Below the pieces are notes generated by a model that worked only from the letters and a program-made list of their open reading frames with translations, was not told where the DNA came from and searched no databases. The position numbers and the translations under genes were made by a program. A stretch of DNA of 64,000 nucleotides from Thermococcus sp. MV5 (GTDB lineage: Archaea; Methanobacteriota_B; Thermococci; Thermococcales; Thermococcaceae): positions 1 through 64,000 of the forward strand of contig NZ_SNUE01000002.1 of the NCBI RefSeq assembly GCF_012027425.1, given 5' to 3'. This document shows, piece by piece, positions 1 through 8,262 of the stretch. Every line of letters starts with the position of its first letter. Positions within the stretch are counted from its first letter, which is position 1.

Positions 1-129
1 CAAAGCTTTCTGAAAAAATGTCTTTGGAGAGTGGCTCATTTTCAATTTGTGCTTCTTTGGTAAGTCCATTTTCAAAATAACGCTTCCTTGCCAAGGCGGC
101 GCTCATCCCAGGCTGAGCTACCGGCCCAC
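1..129 (-). CDS. Probable integrase fragment running off the left edge
   Basis: An open minus-strand frame runs from the tRNA-like segment at 86-127 out of the window. Its translation begins SGPVAQPGMSAALARKRY and is uninterrupted to position 1. An open frame that reads straight through half of a tRNA gene is the hallmark of archaeal SSV-type integrase genes, which carry their attachment site inside the coding sequence and are split when the element inserts. This part would then be the int(C) portion left at one element boundary. No catalytic residue lies inside the window, so the identification rests on the architecture. The gene may be intact further left or decayed. Confidence 0.4.
86..127 (-). 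other. 5' half of tRNA-Ala(GGC), probable attachment site
   Basis: The minus strand reads as acceptor 5' strand, D arm and anticodon arm up to the loop TTGGCAA, which gives anticodon GGC. After CAAGG the expected 3' strand of the anticodon stem, the T arm and the acceptor 3' strand are missing, and unrelated sequence follows. The segment is 42 bp, similar to the tRNA-overlapping att sites of archaeal integrases. It is therefore not a functional tRNA; the complete copy should sit at the other end of the element, outside the window. Confidence 0.6.
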
Positions 130-161
130 TCCGTCTGTCCAGATACGTATCCCCAAAATGA

Positions 162-170
162 GTTTAAAAA
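162..170 (-). promoter_or_regulatory. TATA box of the interrupted tRNA gene
   Basis: The minus strand has TTTTTAAAC about 35-40 bp before the first base of the tRNA-like segment. That is about where a tRNA promoter with a short 5' leader would lie. It suggests that 128-300 is the original chromosomal flank of the tRNA gene, with the inserted element on the left side. A 55-codon frame starting at ATG 285 crosses this stretch, has no ribosome binding site and ends inside the tRNA half, so I do not call it a gene. Confidence 0.35.
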
Positions 171-307
171 CTTTACGCTTGTATCCAATGCGATGAAACA
201 CTCCTTTGTTAAACTCCCTTTTAGTAGGCACCACTATATTCAGTTCTTCCATAGCATTGTTTGTTAATGTGAAAACATTAACCATTTTAAAAAAGAAAGA
301 GGAAAAT

Positions 308-1993
308 CTATCGCTTACCTCCTTTCATTCTCTCTTGGAATTGGTATAATTCAGCTACTCTCTGAATGGTATCTGCATCTTCTGGTCCTTTATCTTCTCT
401 CAGAGAGATATACCGTGGGAACCTAAGCGCAAAACCGCTTTCGTATTTGGGACTCCTCTGTATCTCTTGATAGGCCACCTCTATAACTACTTTGGGTTCT
501 AATTCTACTTCCTTGCCATGTTCTTTCTTTATAAGGGGTTTAAGCATTTTTGTAAATTCTATCAAATCCTCATCAGTGAACCCACTTCCTACTTTGCCCA
601 CTGGTACAAAGTCACCTCTTACTGGATCATAAGCTCCAAGAAGGAATGAACTAAGTACTCCACTTCTCCTGCCTTCTCCCCATTCTGCTCCAAGTATAAC
701 CAAATCTAAGTTTTCCATCGTGGGTTTAAGTTTAAGCCATTTCTTACCTCTGTTACCGGGTTCATAAACCGAATCTAATCTCTTGGCCATAAGCCCCTCA
801 TGGCCCAAGTCTAAAGCTTTGTGATAAAATTCTTCTGCTTCTTCTGGATTCTTTGTTATGAGATTCTCTGCGGGTTTTATCCATTCATTTGAATTTACAA
901 TACCCTCAAGAACTTTTCTACGTTCTATAAATTGGACATCTATCATGTTTTTACCATCTACATAGAGGACATCAAAGAGGTTAAGTTCAAGTGGGATTTT
1001 CTCTATCATCTCTTCTATATTGTACTTTCTTCTAAACCTCCTAAGCACATACTGGAAGGGTCTGGGCCGCCTTCCTTCCCCAACAGCAACAAGTTCTCCT
1101 TCTACTATAACCTTCTTTGCTTTTAGGGCCTCTTTGATCCTTTCAACAACTTCCGGAATCGATTTGGTAACATTTTCAAGACGTCTTGAATATATGACTA
1201 CATTATCTCCGTCTTTGTGAACCTGCACTCTAGCCCCATCATATTTAATCTCAAACTCAGCCTCACCACCCATCTCCATTAAAGCCTCTCTAACATTTGC
1301 AGCCATTTGGGCTAGCATAGGCCTTATGGGCTTGCCTACTTGTATTTCTACTTTGGCTAACCCTTCGTTGCCCTCAAGCTTTGCAACTTTTGCCACGAAT
1401 CCAAAATCACTCGTAAGCATGTACGCCCTTTCCACAAGTTCAACTTTTACTTTAAATGCATCAGCCAGAGCATCTCTCAAAAGACCTTCCGCAACTCCAG
1501 TTCTCATTGTTCCAAGAATGGTTCTCGCAAGATATTTTCCTTCTTCTGGAGAGGCATCCATAAAGAGATTAGCAAGATACTTGAGCTTTCGGTCTTGACT
1601 TCCTGCTCCCGAGGCTTCTGCAACTTTGACAAGTGTATGGTAAACTCTCTCCAAAGTAAGGGGCTGAGAAAAGAAGCTTTTTTGTTTTCTTTTACTTAAA
1701 GCCAAGGCAATACTCTCCCCAAGGTCTCCGGTATCTTTTATGGAGTTCTCTATCTCCTCACTCTTAATCCCTGTTGCCATAGACACGGCTTTTATTAAAA
1801 GCTTCTCACCAACGCCTAACTCTCTCTCGTCCCAATCCGGAAAGACTTTTCCAAGGATCATATAAGGGACTATCTCAAGAAGCTCAGGCTTTGTAACAGA
1901 TTTTAGAAAATCAGATACAAACTTTGTTTTGAGAGTTTTAAGTGTAGTTTTTTCAAGTCTTTTATATAACTCAGCCAACTCTTTGTAAAGCAT
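308..1993 (-). CDS. lig: ATP-dependent DNA ligase
   Basis: This is an archaeal/eukaryotic type I DNA ligase of 561 residues, which seals nicks in replication and repair. The N-terminal DNA-binding domain covers about 1-215. The nucleotidyltransferase domain has the KPIRPMLAQ segment and the adenylation motif EIKYDGAR with lysine 250, followed by VEGELVA and GHEGLMAKR. The OB-fold domain with KWLKLKP and [11 protein letters not shown] completes the protein. The start at 1993 is chosen because GGTGGTGCGA lies directly before that ATG; an ATG four codons upstream has no such site. Length and motifs are normal for Thermococcales. It is transcribed toward the tRNA scar. Confidence 0.97.
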   Translation of the reverse strand: MLYKELAELYKRLEKTTLKTLKTKFVSDFLKSVTKPELLEIVPYMILGKVFPDWDERELGVGEKLLIKAVSMATGIKSEEIENSIKDTGDLGESIALALSKRKQKSFFSQPLTLERVYHTLVKVAEASGAGSQDRKLKYLANLFMDASPEEGKYLARTILGTMRTGVAEGLLRDALADAFKVKVELVERAYMLTSDFGFVAKVAKLEGNEGLAKVEIQVGKPIRPMLAQMAANVREALMEMGGEAEFEIKYDGARVQVHKDGDNVVIYSRRLENVTKSIPEVVERIKEALKAKKVIVEGELVAVGEGRRPRPFQYVLRRFRRKYNIEEMIEKIPLELNLFDVLYVDGKNMIDVQFIERRKVLEGIVNSNEWIKPAENLITKNPEEAEEFYHKALDLGHEGLMAKRLDSVYEPGNRGKKWLKLKPTMENLDLVILGAEWGEGRRSGVLSSFLLGAYDPVRGDFVPVGKVGSGFTDEDLIEFTKMLKPLIKKEHGKEVELEPKVVIEVAYQEIQRSPKYESGFALRFPRYISLREDKGPEDADTIQRVAELYQFQERMKGGKR

Positions 1994-2036
1994 TCGCACC
2001 ACCAATAGTGCATTATTACATTAAAAAATAAAAAGG

Positions 2037-2288
2037 TTAATCTTCCCCAAACCTCGGTCTAAATCGTATGTACTCAAAAAACACTGTCGCTATGAAACCA
2101 CTAATAAATATTAATGAAAGTGGGTATCTGGTACTTTCAAAAACTACCAAAAAAGCAAATCCTCCCGCAAATCCAGAGGCCATAAGTCCAATTCCTCTTT
2201 GTCTGCTTTTATTTAGGAATATTGCAAGAAATAGAGACAGAATAGCGAGAGTAAAATAAAGAATATTCACAAGCTTCCCCCCATCCAT
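2037..2288 (-). CDS. Small two-TM membrane protein
   Basis: A short hydrophobic protein of up to 83 residues, with two membrane segments (about 7-25 and 32-70, the second long enough for two passes) and a charged C-terminal tail. It overlaps the end of the pantoate kinase gene. A GTG at 2270 preceded by GGGGGG is an alternative start giving 77 residues. I do not recognise the family. The overlap with the upstream gene suggests co-transcription, and it may be a Thermococcales-specific membrane protein. Confidence 0.6.
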   Translation of the reverse strand: MDGGKLVNILYFTLAILSLFLAIFLNKSRQRGIGLMASGFAGGFAFLVVFESTRYPLSLIFISGFIATVFFEYIRFRPRFGED

Positions 2289-3184
2289 CTTTCTACTTTA
2301 GGTTTTTGATTATAAATGTCACTAATGTAATAATTTTCAATGGAAAGCTCTTCAAGCATGGCCTTTGTTTTTTCAATCTCATTCTCTTTTAAAAGGGCAA
2401 AAAGACTTTTACCCAGCATCACCATTGAAGAGGGCAAAGTTAAAACCCTATCTAGCTCCTTAGCAATCTCAAGCATATCTCCTGATAATAAGCCCGTCAT
2501 CTCCGAAAATCTTCTAGCAGCATTCATTAGAATCTCAACTCTTGGCTGTTTTAGAACTTCTTCTAATGCTAGCGTACCTTCTTTTTCTATTAGTTTGACA
2601 ACTTCACTATCAAGGATTTCTTTTGTGGATAATTTCCCCAGTGGGATGGCAAGCACCTTATACCCTTCAAAAAGGATGTTGTCCACTACACCTATCCCAG
2701 GAGCACCAGCTTTCACTCTTATCTCTATCCCACCATGGATTTGAGCTATAACATCTCCCAATCCACCCTTATATTGTACTTCATATTTATGGGCTATTTG
2801 AGCAGCTTGAAGGAAGGTCTTCTCTTTAAATGCATATGCTAGTGATAATGCCGTTCCCAAGGCTCCACCACCACTATTTCCAAAGCCGTGCCCATTGGGA
2901 AAGTCAAAATACTCCCATATTTCTACTTCACCAGTGAATTTATGGGGGATAACTTCATTGGCCACAGAATAGCTTATTATTGCATTCTCTTTTTTTACAG
3001 GCTCTCCATTAAAAGTTATGTGCACCCGTCTCTCGAGGCCTTCTTCATCTATATTCACAAAGACATTTGTGCCTTTATCCAAATTAATCCCGGCACCTAA
3101 AGATCCTGCTAACAATGGGTCCTCGTGAAACTTTGGAATGAAGAATGCCGTGATGTGTGCTGGAACAAAGACTTTTATCAGCAT
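2267..3184 (-). CDS. Pantoate kinase (GHMP family)
   Basis: This 305-residue GHMP-family kinase matches archaeal pantoate kinase, which phosphorylates pantoate in the archaeal route to 4'-phosphopantothenate and CoA. The N-terminus has the family signature VPAHITAFF. The glycine-rich ATP loop is GHGFGNSGGGALG near residue 100, and a C-terminal GHMP domain follows. The start is placed at ATG 3184 because GGAGGGTGC precedes it. Other GHMP kinases such as mevalonate kinase differ in the N-terminal signature. A TATA-like TTTAAAAG lies upstream near 3225. Confidence 0.85.
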   Translation of the reverse strand: MLIKVFVPAHITAFFIPKFHEDPLLAGSLGAGINLDKGTNVFVNIDEEGLERRVHITFNGEPVKKENAIISYSVANEVIPHKFTGEVEIWEYFDFPNGHGFGNSGGGALGTALSLAYAFKEKTFLQAAQIAHKYEVQYKGGLGDVIAQIHGGIEIRVKAGAPGIGVVDNILFEGYKVLAIPLGKLSTKEILDSEVVKLIEKEGTLALEEVLKQPRVEILMNAARRFSEMTGLLSGDMLEIAKELDRVLTLPSSMVMLGKSLFALLKENEIEKTKAMLEELSIENYYISDIYNQKPKVERWMGGSL

Positions 3185-3314
3185 TTTAGCACCCTCCACT
3201 GAAAAGTTACATAAAAGACTTTTAAATGTGAGCCCAAGTAGGGTAATTGTATTTTTTATAACTCATAAGCAAACTATTTTAGCATAAGGCTTGTATTGAA
3301 ATATGGTGCTTTGA

Positions 3315-4106
3315 ATGGACAGGTTATTTGATAAGGTTATAGTTAGGCCTCCAGGAGAGAGTTATAAAAATTGTGTCTCAACAAACCCCCAGCATAGTAC
3401 AATAGATGTCAAACTAGCCCAGAAGCAACACAAAGAATATGTGAAAGTTCTCAAAGAAAACGGTATTAGTGTTGTTGAGCTTGAGCCATTAGAAACCCAC
3501 CCTGACAGTGTTTTTGTTCAGGACACTTCGGTGATAGGAGCATCCTCAGGCGTAGCCGTAATAGCAAGGTTTGGAGAACCAAGCAGAAGGGGAGAAGAAA
3601 AAAGCATTGAAAAGTTGTTGTTAGACAACGGAGTTGAAATTAACAGAATTCAAGCACCTGGCACACTTGAAGGGGGTGATGTTTTAGTAACTGACCAAGG
3701 AGTTGTCTTTGTTGGAGAATCTCAACGAACGAATAAGAGAGGTATTGAGCAATTTGCTAGGTATTTTTCACATGTGGAGGTTGTTAGAGTCCCAGTGACA
3801 AAAGTCTTCCATTTACTGTCCGCTGTTAGTTATCTTGGAAACAAGACCATTGCAATTTCTCCTCATATCATCGATGTAGGTTATTTCAAGGGATTCAAGC
3901 TAATAACGATTCCAGAAGAGGAGCTTTATGCAAATAACATGCTATACTTGGGGAATAAAATGGTTCTAATTCCTGCAGGGTATTCAAAAACCGAAGAAAA
4001 ACTAAAGAAAGAGGGTTTCAAGCCTATTACTCTCGATGTTTCCGAGTTTTGGAAAGGAGATGGAGGAGTTACTTGTCTGAACTCGCCATTCTATAAGTCT
4101 TTATAG
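3315..4106 (+). CDS. DDAH/amidinotransferase-fold hydrolase
   Basis: This 263-residue protein belongs to the guanidino-group modifying superfamily (dimethylarginine dimethylaminohydrolase, arginine deiminase). Visible motifs are HPDSVFVQDTSVI (Asp/Glu region), LEGGDV, a histidine in KVFHLLS and the C-terminal nucleophile cysteine in DGGVTCLNSPF. Archaeal members are usually annotated as dimethylargininase, but the natural substrate may be arginine or another guanidino compound. A TATA-like TTTTTTATAA lies near 3250. Its 3' end overlaps the convergent neighbour by 16 bp. Confidence 0.85.
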   Translation: MDRLFDKVIVRPPGESYKNCVSTNPQHSTIDVKLAQKQHKEYVKVLKENGISVVELEPLETHPDSVFVQDTSVIGASSGVAVIARFGEPSRRGEEKSIEKLLLDNGVEINRIQAPGTLEGGDVLVTDQGVVFVGESQRTNKRGIEQFARYFSHVEVVRVPVTKVFHLLSAVSYLGNKTIAISPHIIDVGYFKGFKLITIPEEELYANNMLYLGNKMVLIPAGYSKTEEKLKKEGFKPITLDVSEFWKGDGGVTCLNSPFYKSL

Positions 4107-5155
4107 CACTCCTCCAGTGTTATATTTCTCTTTTTGACTTCTTTTACTACATACTTAAATAGTTCTTCTTCCATCCCAAAGAGCTCCGGTGGAATGATCC
4201 CAGCTTCAAACTCATATTTTAGCATTATCCGTGATATTATTGCTGTTATGTATCCAGTGCTTCTTGCCATCGAAGTAAAACCTTCTCGAGCTTCATCATA
4301 CATGAAGTACTTGATTTCTTGGTCTCCACTTCTCCTATAGACTTCCATTATTGAAAAATCCTCACTTTCAAACTGCATTAAGGGCAGAATTACTTTCATT
4401 GTGAAGTCTAGGTTCTCTTTCCTGAAGAAACCCAGTTCTTTCAACACTTTCATTCTTTCCAAGTGTCCCTTCCACCTTAAAGTATTCTCATAAAGGTTGT
4501 CCGCTTCAATCGTTGTTAAAAGGGTTCTCAATCCATCACTAACGAAACTTTCAAACTCAAAATTCCTGATCTTAACTTCCTTAATTTCTTCCAAAGGATC
4601 TACTGTTACAAGACGTCCGTCTTTTATAATCCTAGCAGGACGTGTGTACTCCTCTATTAAGTCATATGGTGAAAAGACCACCTTATAATAAAGGGGCGCC
4701 TTAGGGTTTTTTGGTAATCCACCAACATTTATTACTCCCTCATCCAGTTTTCCAAATTGGGATGCTATGTAGCTCATTAAAATATTGCTTAACCCTGGTG
4801 CAAATCCTGCGTCTACAGCTATTCTCACCCCTGCTTTTTTAGCATCCTCATCCAACCTCAATGGGTCTTCTGGCATGAACGAGACATCAACCATATCTTT
4901 TTTGGCTTTTATCGCTGCTTTTAGTGTAGTAAACCCAAATCTCCCTGGTAAGGCCCCTATAATAAAATCAAACTTTCGCATTGTTTCTACCAGTTGCTCA
5001 AACTTTGAGGCATCAAGCTGGATAGTAGCTCCAAACCCTTCAGCTAATTTTAATCGTTTTTCATTTATATCTCCTATAAAAACCTCGTAATTCTTGCTAA
5101 GATCAAAAGCAATTAACCTACCAACATCTCCAGCACCCAATATGAGAATCTCCAT
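4091..5155 (-). CDS. Saccharopine dehydrogenase-like oxidoreductase
   Basis: A 354-residue Rossmann-fold protein with an N-terminal dinucleotide motif ILGAGDVGR. Further segments typical of the saccharopine/carboxynorspermidine dehydrogenase family are ALPGRFG, DVSFMPEDP and DAGFAPGLSNI. The true substrate in Thermococcales is uncertain; lysine-type or polyamine-type reductive condensation is possible. It ends tail to tail with the DDAH-like gene. The start ATG at 5155 follows AGGTGAAAGC. No key residue seems absent. Confidence 0.8.
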   Translation of the reverse strand: MEILILGAGDVGRLIAFDLSKNYEVFIGDINEKRLKLAEGFGATIQLDASKFEQLVETMRKFDFIIGALPGRFGFTTLKAAIKAKKDMVDVSFMPEDPLRLDEDAKKAGVRIAVDAGFAPGLSNILMSYIASQFGKLDEGVINVGGLPKNPKAPLYYKVVFSPYDLIEEYTRPARIIKDGRLVTVDPLEEIKEVKIRNFEFESFVSDGLRTLLTTIEADNLYENTLRWKGHLERMKVLKELGFFRKENLDFTMKVILPLMQFESEDFSIMEVYRRSGDQEIKYFMYDEAREGFTSMARSTGYITAIISRIMLKYEFEAGIIPPELFGMEEELFKYVVKEVKKRNITLEECYKDL

Positions 5156-5201
5156 GCTTTCACCTCAAAAGCCTAAAAAGAGGAAAAGGAGTAGAAAGAG
5201 C

Positions 5202-6800
5202 TCACTCTTCAACAACATATACTGGGACTTTTCCATGTGGAATTCCGTATTTCTTGCCGTACCATTCGCTAAGCACATACCAAGCAGCAACTAGGAGTAC
5301 AAAGCCTACTGGCAACAAGATTGGCCAGCTGTGGACACCTATTGCAAAGAGGATGTAAAGGATTATTCCACTTCCCGCAGCTGTTACGGCGTATGGAATT
5401 TGAGTATTTACGTGATCTATGTGGTCACTTCCTGAGAACATTGAACTCATAATTGTGGTATCACTTATTGGTGAACAGTGATCACCAAAAATACCACCAG
5501 CAAAAACTGCACCTATTGAGGCATAGAGAACTGGACCAATTTGTCCGCCTGTAATTTGATATGCCAAGGGGATTGCAATTGGCATGAGGATACCGAAAGT
5601 TCCCCAAGAAGTTCCTGTTGTAAATGATATGAACATTGCTACTAGGAATACTATAAGTGGGACTATTCCTGCTGGGATATTTGCGCTTGTAGCTAGGTTT
5701 ACTACATAATCAGCGGTTCCAACAGCAGTTGTAGCACTTTTGATACTCCATGCAAGCACTAAAATTGCAGTTGCCAACATCATTTGTTTCATACCCTGGA
5801 CAATTGCAGTTTCAACTTCTTCAACCGTCATTTGTTTTCTTGCAAGAATTATCACCATTCCAACCAAGACCATGCTAAATGAACCCCAAAGTAATGCAGT
5901 GGCAGCATCAGAGTTCGAAAGTACTCCCATTAGACCTTCCTCTGCGTAAGTTGCTCCTCCCCCACCAGTGTACCACATTCCATAGAGAGTTATAAACACA
6001 AGACTAAGGATCGGTAAGATAAAGTTCCAAACATCTCCAGTTTCCTTTGGCATTCCAAGGTCCACTTCAGTTGTCATTAATGGTTTAGCTCCATCACGCA
6101 TAACTTTTCCAGTTGTCCTTGCCCTATACTCAGCATGGAGCATTGGACCGTAGTGTCTGTGAGTATAAGCGACTAGGAACACTAGCACTATAGCCAAGAT
6201 TGAATAGAACCTATAAGGAACACTTGAAAGCCAAGCAGCATATGAACCGAGAGTAATTCCAAGGCTATCAAAGGATTCACCAATCAATCCAATTTCGTAG
6301 CCGATCCATGTAGAGACTAATGCTAATCCAGCCACTGGTGCTGCGGTTGAATCATCGATATAAGCGAGCATTTCTCTTGAGACCCTTGCCCTGTCTGTTA
6401 TTGGCCTCATAGTGTTACCAACTATGATAGTGTTGGTATAGTCATCGAAGAAGACAAGAACTCCCAAAAGCCATCCAAGTACCGAGGCACCTTTACTGTT
6501 TTTCACTTTCTTTGTTAAACTTCTTGCAACTGCATGGGCTCCTCCTGATTTATAAATTAGTCCAACTCCGGCACCAATCAGGAAGTCAAATACTAAAATC
6601 GTTGCATTCCAGCTGTCTGTCACATTCTCAATTATCCAAGTCCATGTTTGAATTGTGCCGGTTACTGGGTTCCATCCAGATGCCATGACTCCACCAATCC
6701 AAACACCTGCAAACAAAGCAAATAATACTCTTTTTGACCAGATAGCCAATATAATAGCCACCAAAGGCGGTAGCAAAGACAATATTCCAAAGTCCGCCAT
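5202..6800 (-). CDS. NhaC-family Na+/H+ antiporter
   Basis: A 532-residue integral membrane protein with about twelve hydrophobic segments. Family features include FFDDYTNTIIVGNTMRP, the region around YIDDSTAAPVAGLA, TGTSWGTFGILMPIA, and GDHCSPISDTTIMSS near residue 445. These are typical of NhaC-like transporters that exchange sodium for protons or for organic ions. A GGAGGTG lies nine bases before the ATG. The TATA box is at 6850-6859. It is a single gene separated from both neighbours. The substrate could be an organic acid or amino acid rather than a simple cation. Confidence 0.9.
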   Translation of the reverse strand: MADFGILSLLPPLVAIILAIWSKRVLFALFAGVWIGGVMASGWNPVTGTIQTWTWIIENVTDSWNATILVFDFLIGAGVGLIYKSGGAHAVARSLTKKVKNSKGASVLGWLLGVLVFFDDYTNTIIVGNTMRPITDRARVSREMLAYIDDSTAAPVAGLALVSTWIGYEIGLIGESFDSLGITLGSYAAWLSSVPYRFYSILAIVLVFLVAYTHRHYGPMLHAEYRARTTGKVMRDGAKPLMTTEVDLGMPKETGDVWNFILPILSLVFITLYGMWYTGGGGATYAEEGLMGVLSNSDAATALLWGSFSMVLVGMVIILARKQMTVEEVETAIVQGMKQMMLATAILVLAWSIKSATTAVGTADYVVNLATSANIPAGIVPLIVFLVAMFISFTTGTSWGTFGILMPIAIPLAYQITGGQIGPVLYASIGAVFAGGIFGDHCSPISDTTIMSSMFSGSDHIDHVNTQIPYAVTAAGSGIILYILFAIGVHSWPILLPVGFVLLVAAWYVLSEWYGKKYGIPHGKVPVYVVEE

Positions 6801-6849
6801 TCCATAAACACCTCCAGTATCAATATTTGCGAGTCCGAATTCTTCGAGT

Positions 6850-6859
6850 ATTTTATAAA
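6850..6859 (-). promoter_or_regulatory. Promoter of the NhaC-type gene; AT-rich gap 6801-7129
   Basis: The minus strand has TTTATAAAAT about 50 bp before the antiporter ATG, with A-rich sequence just upstream where a BRE would lie. The rest of the 330-bp gap is AT-rich. It contains a 63-codon minus-strand frame (6887-7078) without a ribosome binding site, which I do not accept as a gene. No RNA gene was recognised there. Confidence 0.5.
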
Positions 6860-7129
6860 TTTTTTGGAGATTTTGTTGTATATTTGCTAATTACCGAAAT
6901 TTTTAAGGAGTGCACTGCCATATCTCGAAATTCTTTCTATGAACAATATTGTAGGTTCCTGTTCTTTGTAGTTTATATGTGATAAGCTGTGTTTAACATT
7001 ATACAATAGCGTTCTTTTTCCATAAAAACATTTTCCCAAGATTTTTGTATATATTTTAGAAGGGCCACTAAAGATCATCTGGAGAAACTAAAAGGAAATA
7101 AAAGAAACTTCAGATGGGTTTTAACAAAA

Positions 7130-7729
7130 TTAAAGCTTGTCCTCCAGGAGATTTTTAAGTTTCCTGAAATCTCTTTCCAATTCCTCTCTAAGTTGAGGTC
7201 TATAAAGCGCCACAGCAGGGTGGTAAATTGGCATTATGACAATTTTGCCAAAAAGTGTCCTTGCTTCAAAAGTCTTCCCGTGAATCTTGCTTATCGGCTC
7301 TGGCTCAAAACCAAATTTCTTGAGAATATATGACATCGAATGCCGACCTAATGGCACTATGATTTTTGGTCGAAGTAGATCAATTTGCATATCTAGATAT
7401 GGAGAACATGTTTTTATCTCTTCTTCTGTTGGATCTCGGTTGTTTGGAGGCCTACATTTTATAATGTTTGTAATATACACCTCATCTCTCGTTAAGCCAA
7501 TACTTTCTAAAAGTTCATCTAATACCTTTCCTGCCCTTCCCACAAAGGGTAAGCCTTTCTGATCTTCCCAGTACCCTGGTCCTTCCCCAACAAACATTAT
7601 CTTCGATTCATAGCTCCCTGAACCCGGAACAGCGTTTGTTCTAAGTTCTCCTAAAGGGCACTTTCTGCAAGTTTTTACTCGTTCTTCCAACTTCTTCATT
7701 GCTTCATGCTTTTTTGCCACTTTTAACAC
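7130..7729 (-). CDS. udg: Family 4 uracil-DNA glycosylase
   Basis: An iron-sulfur uracil-DNA glycosylase that removes uracil produced by cytosine deamination, important at high temperature. Motif A is VGEGPGYWEDQKG, the 4Fe-4S cysteines are CRKC near the N-terminus plus the pair in IIKCRPPNNRDP and KTC, and the C-terminal active-site motif is YHPAV. The start at 7729 is a GTG overlapping the upstream gene by 26 bp; an internal ATG at 7699 (MKKLEER) is an alternative with a weaker site. The overlap indicates an operon with the next gene. Confidence 0.93.
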   Translation of the reverse strand: MLKVAKKHEAMKKLEERVKTCRKCPLGELRTNAVPGSGSYESKIMFVGEGPGYWEDQKGLPFVGRAGKVLDELLESIGLTRDEVYITNIIKCRPPNNRDPTEEEIKTCSPYLDMQIDLLRPKIIVPLGRHSMSYILKKFGFEPEPISKIHGKTFEARTLFGKIVIMPIYHPAVALYRPQLREELERDFRKLKNLLEDKL

Positions 7730-8072
7730 CCAACCTTTCTTGAGAAAGATAAGCTGTTAAAAGCTCTTTCCAAGCAGTATAGTATCCTTTCTCATAGTCA
7801 TCTCTAAATTCATGCTGGAGAATACTTTCAAAATGTTCAAGAAGTTCTTGGGCTTTTTCATTATTGGGCTCTCGAATAAGCTGGACTATCAACGCATCTG
7901 AATCAGTGTCTTTTAAAGCTGAAAGAAACCCATTTATAGCTCTACTATATCCCCTTCCCCACTCATCGTCACCTACTATCTTTTCGAGCTTATCAATATG
8001 AGACTTAGCCTTAGCATAGTCTCTCCGCATCAAGGCCTTGAGGAACATTTCCATTCTCATTTCTCTTGCAGG
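7704..8072 (-). CDS. Conserved hypothetical helical protein, UDG operon
   Basis: A 122-residue predicted soluble, mostly helical protein rich in charged residues. The start is placed at ATG 8072 because GGTGGTGAAA lies immediately before it; the longer frame starting at 8123 lacks a site. I do not recognise a domain. Its stop overlaps the start of the uracil glycosylase gene by 26 bp, so the two are very likely co-translated. A role linked to repair is only an inference from this position. Confidence 0.75.
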   Translation of the reverse strand, partial: PAREMRMEMFLKALMRRDYAKAKSHIDKLEKIVGDDEWGRGYSRAINGFLSALKDTDSDALIVQLIREPNNEKAQELLEHFESILQHEFRDDYEKGYYTAWKELLTAYLSQERLGVKSGKKA

Positions 8073-8219
8073 CATTTTCACCACCAGCTTATGTGACACG
8101 ACTGTATTTTTAATACTTTTCAATGAATCATCACATCAAAGCCATGAATGGATATTTTTACCTTCCTTTTAACTCTGTTAGTACACCTATGAAAGTAAAT
8201 CTTCATATTTACGCAAAAG

Positions 8220-8228
8220 TTTTTATAC
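8220..8228 (+). promoter_or_regulatory. TATA box of tetraether synthase gene
   Basis: TTTTTATAC lies about 38 bp before the ATG at 8263 and would place the transcript start near 8247. This leaves a short leader carrying AGAGGTGA. Confidence 0.5.
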
Positions 8229-8262
8229 TCCATGTATGTAAAAACTCTTAGAGGTGAAGAAG

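Noticed and set aside
128..285. A 55-codon minus-strand frame from ATG 285
   Set aside because: It has no ribosome binding site, ends inside the tRNA half and crosses the likely tRNA promoter.
1326..1598. A 90-codon plus-strand frame inside the ligase gene
   Set aside because: Antisense shadow; it is Ser/Ala/Thr-rich, as is usual for such shadows.
6887..7078. A 63-codon minus-strand frame in the gap before the NhaC gene
   Set aside because: There is no ribosome site, the composition follows the AT-rich background, and no family resemblance is seen.
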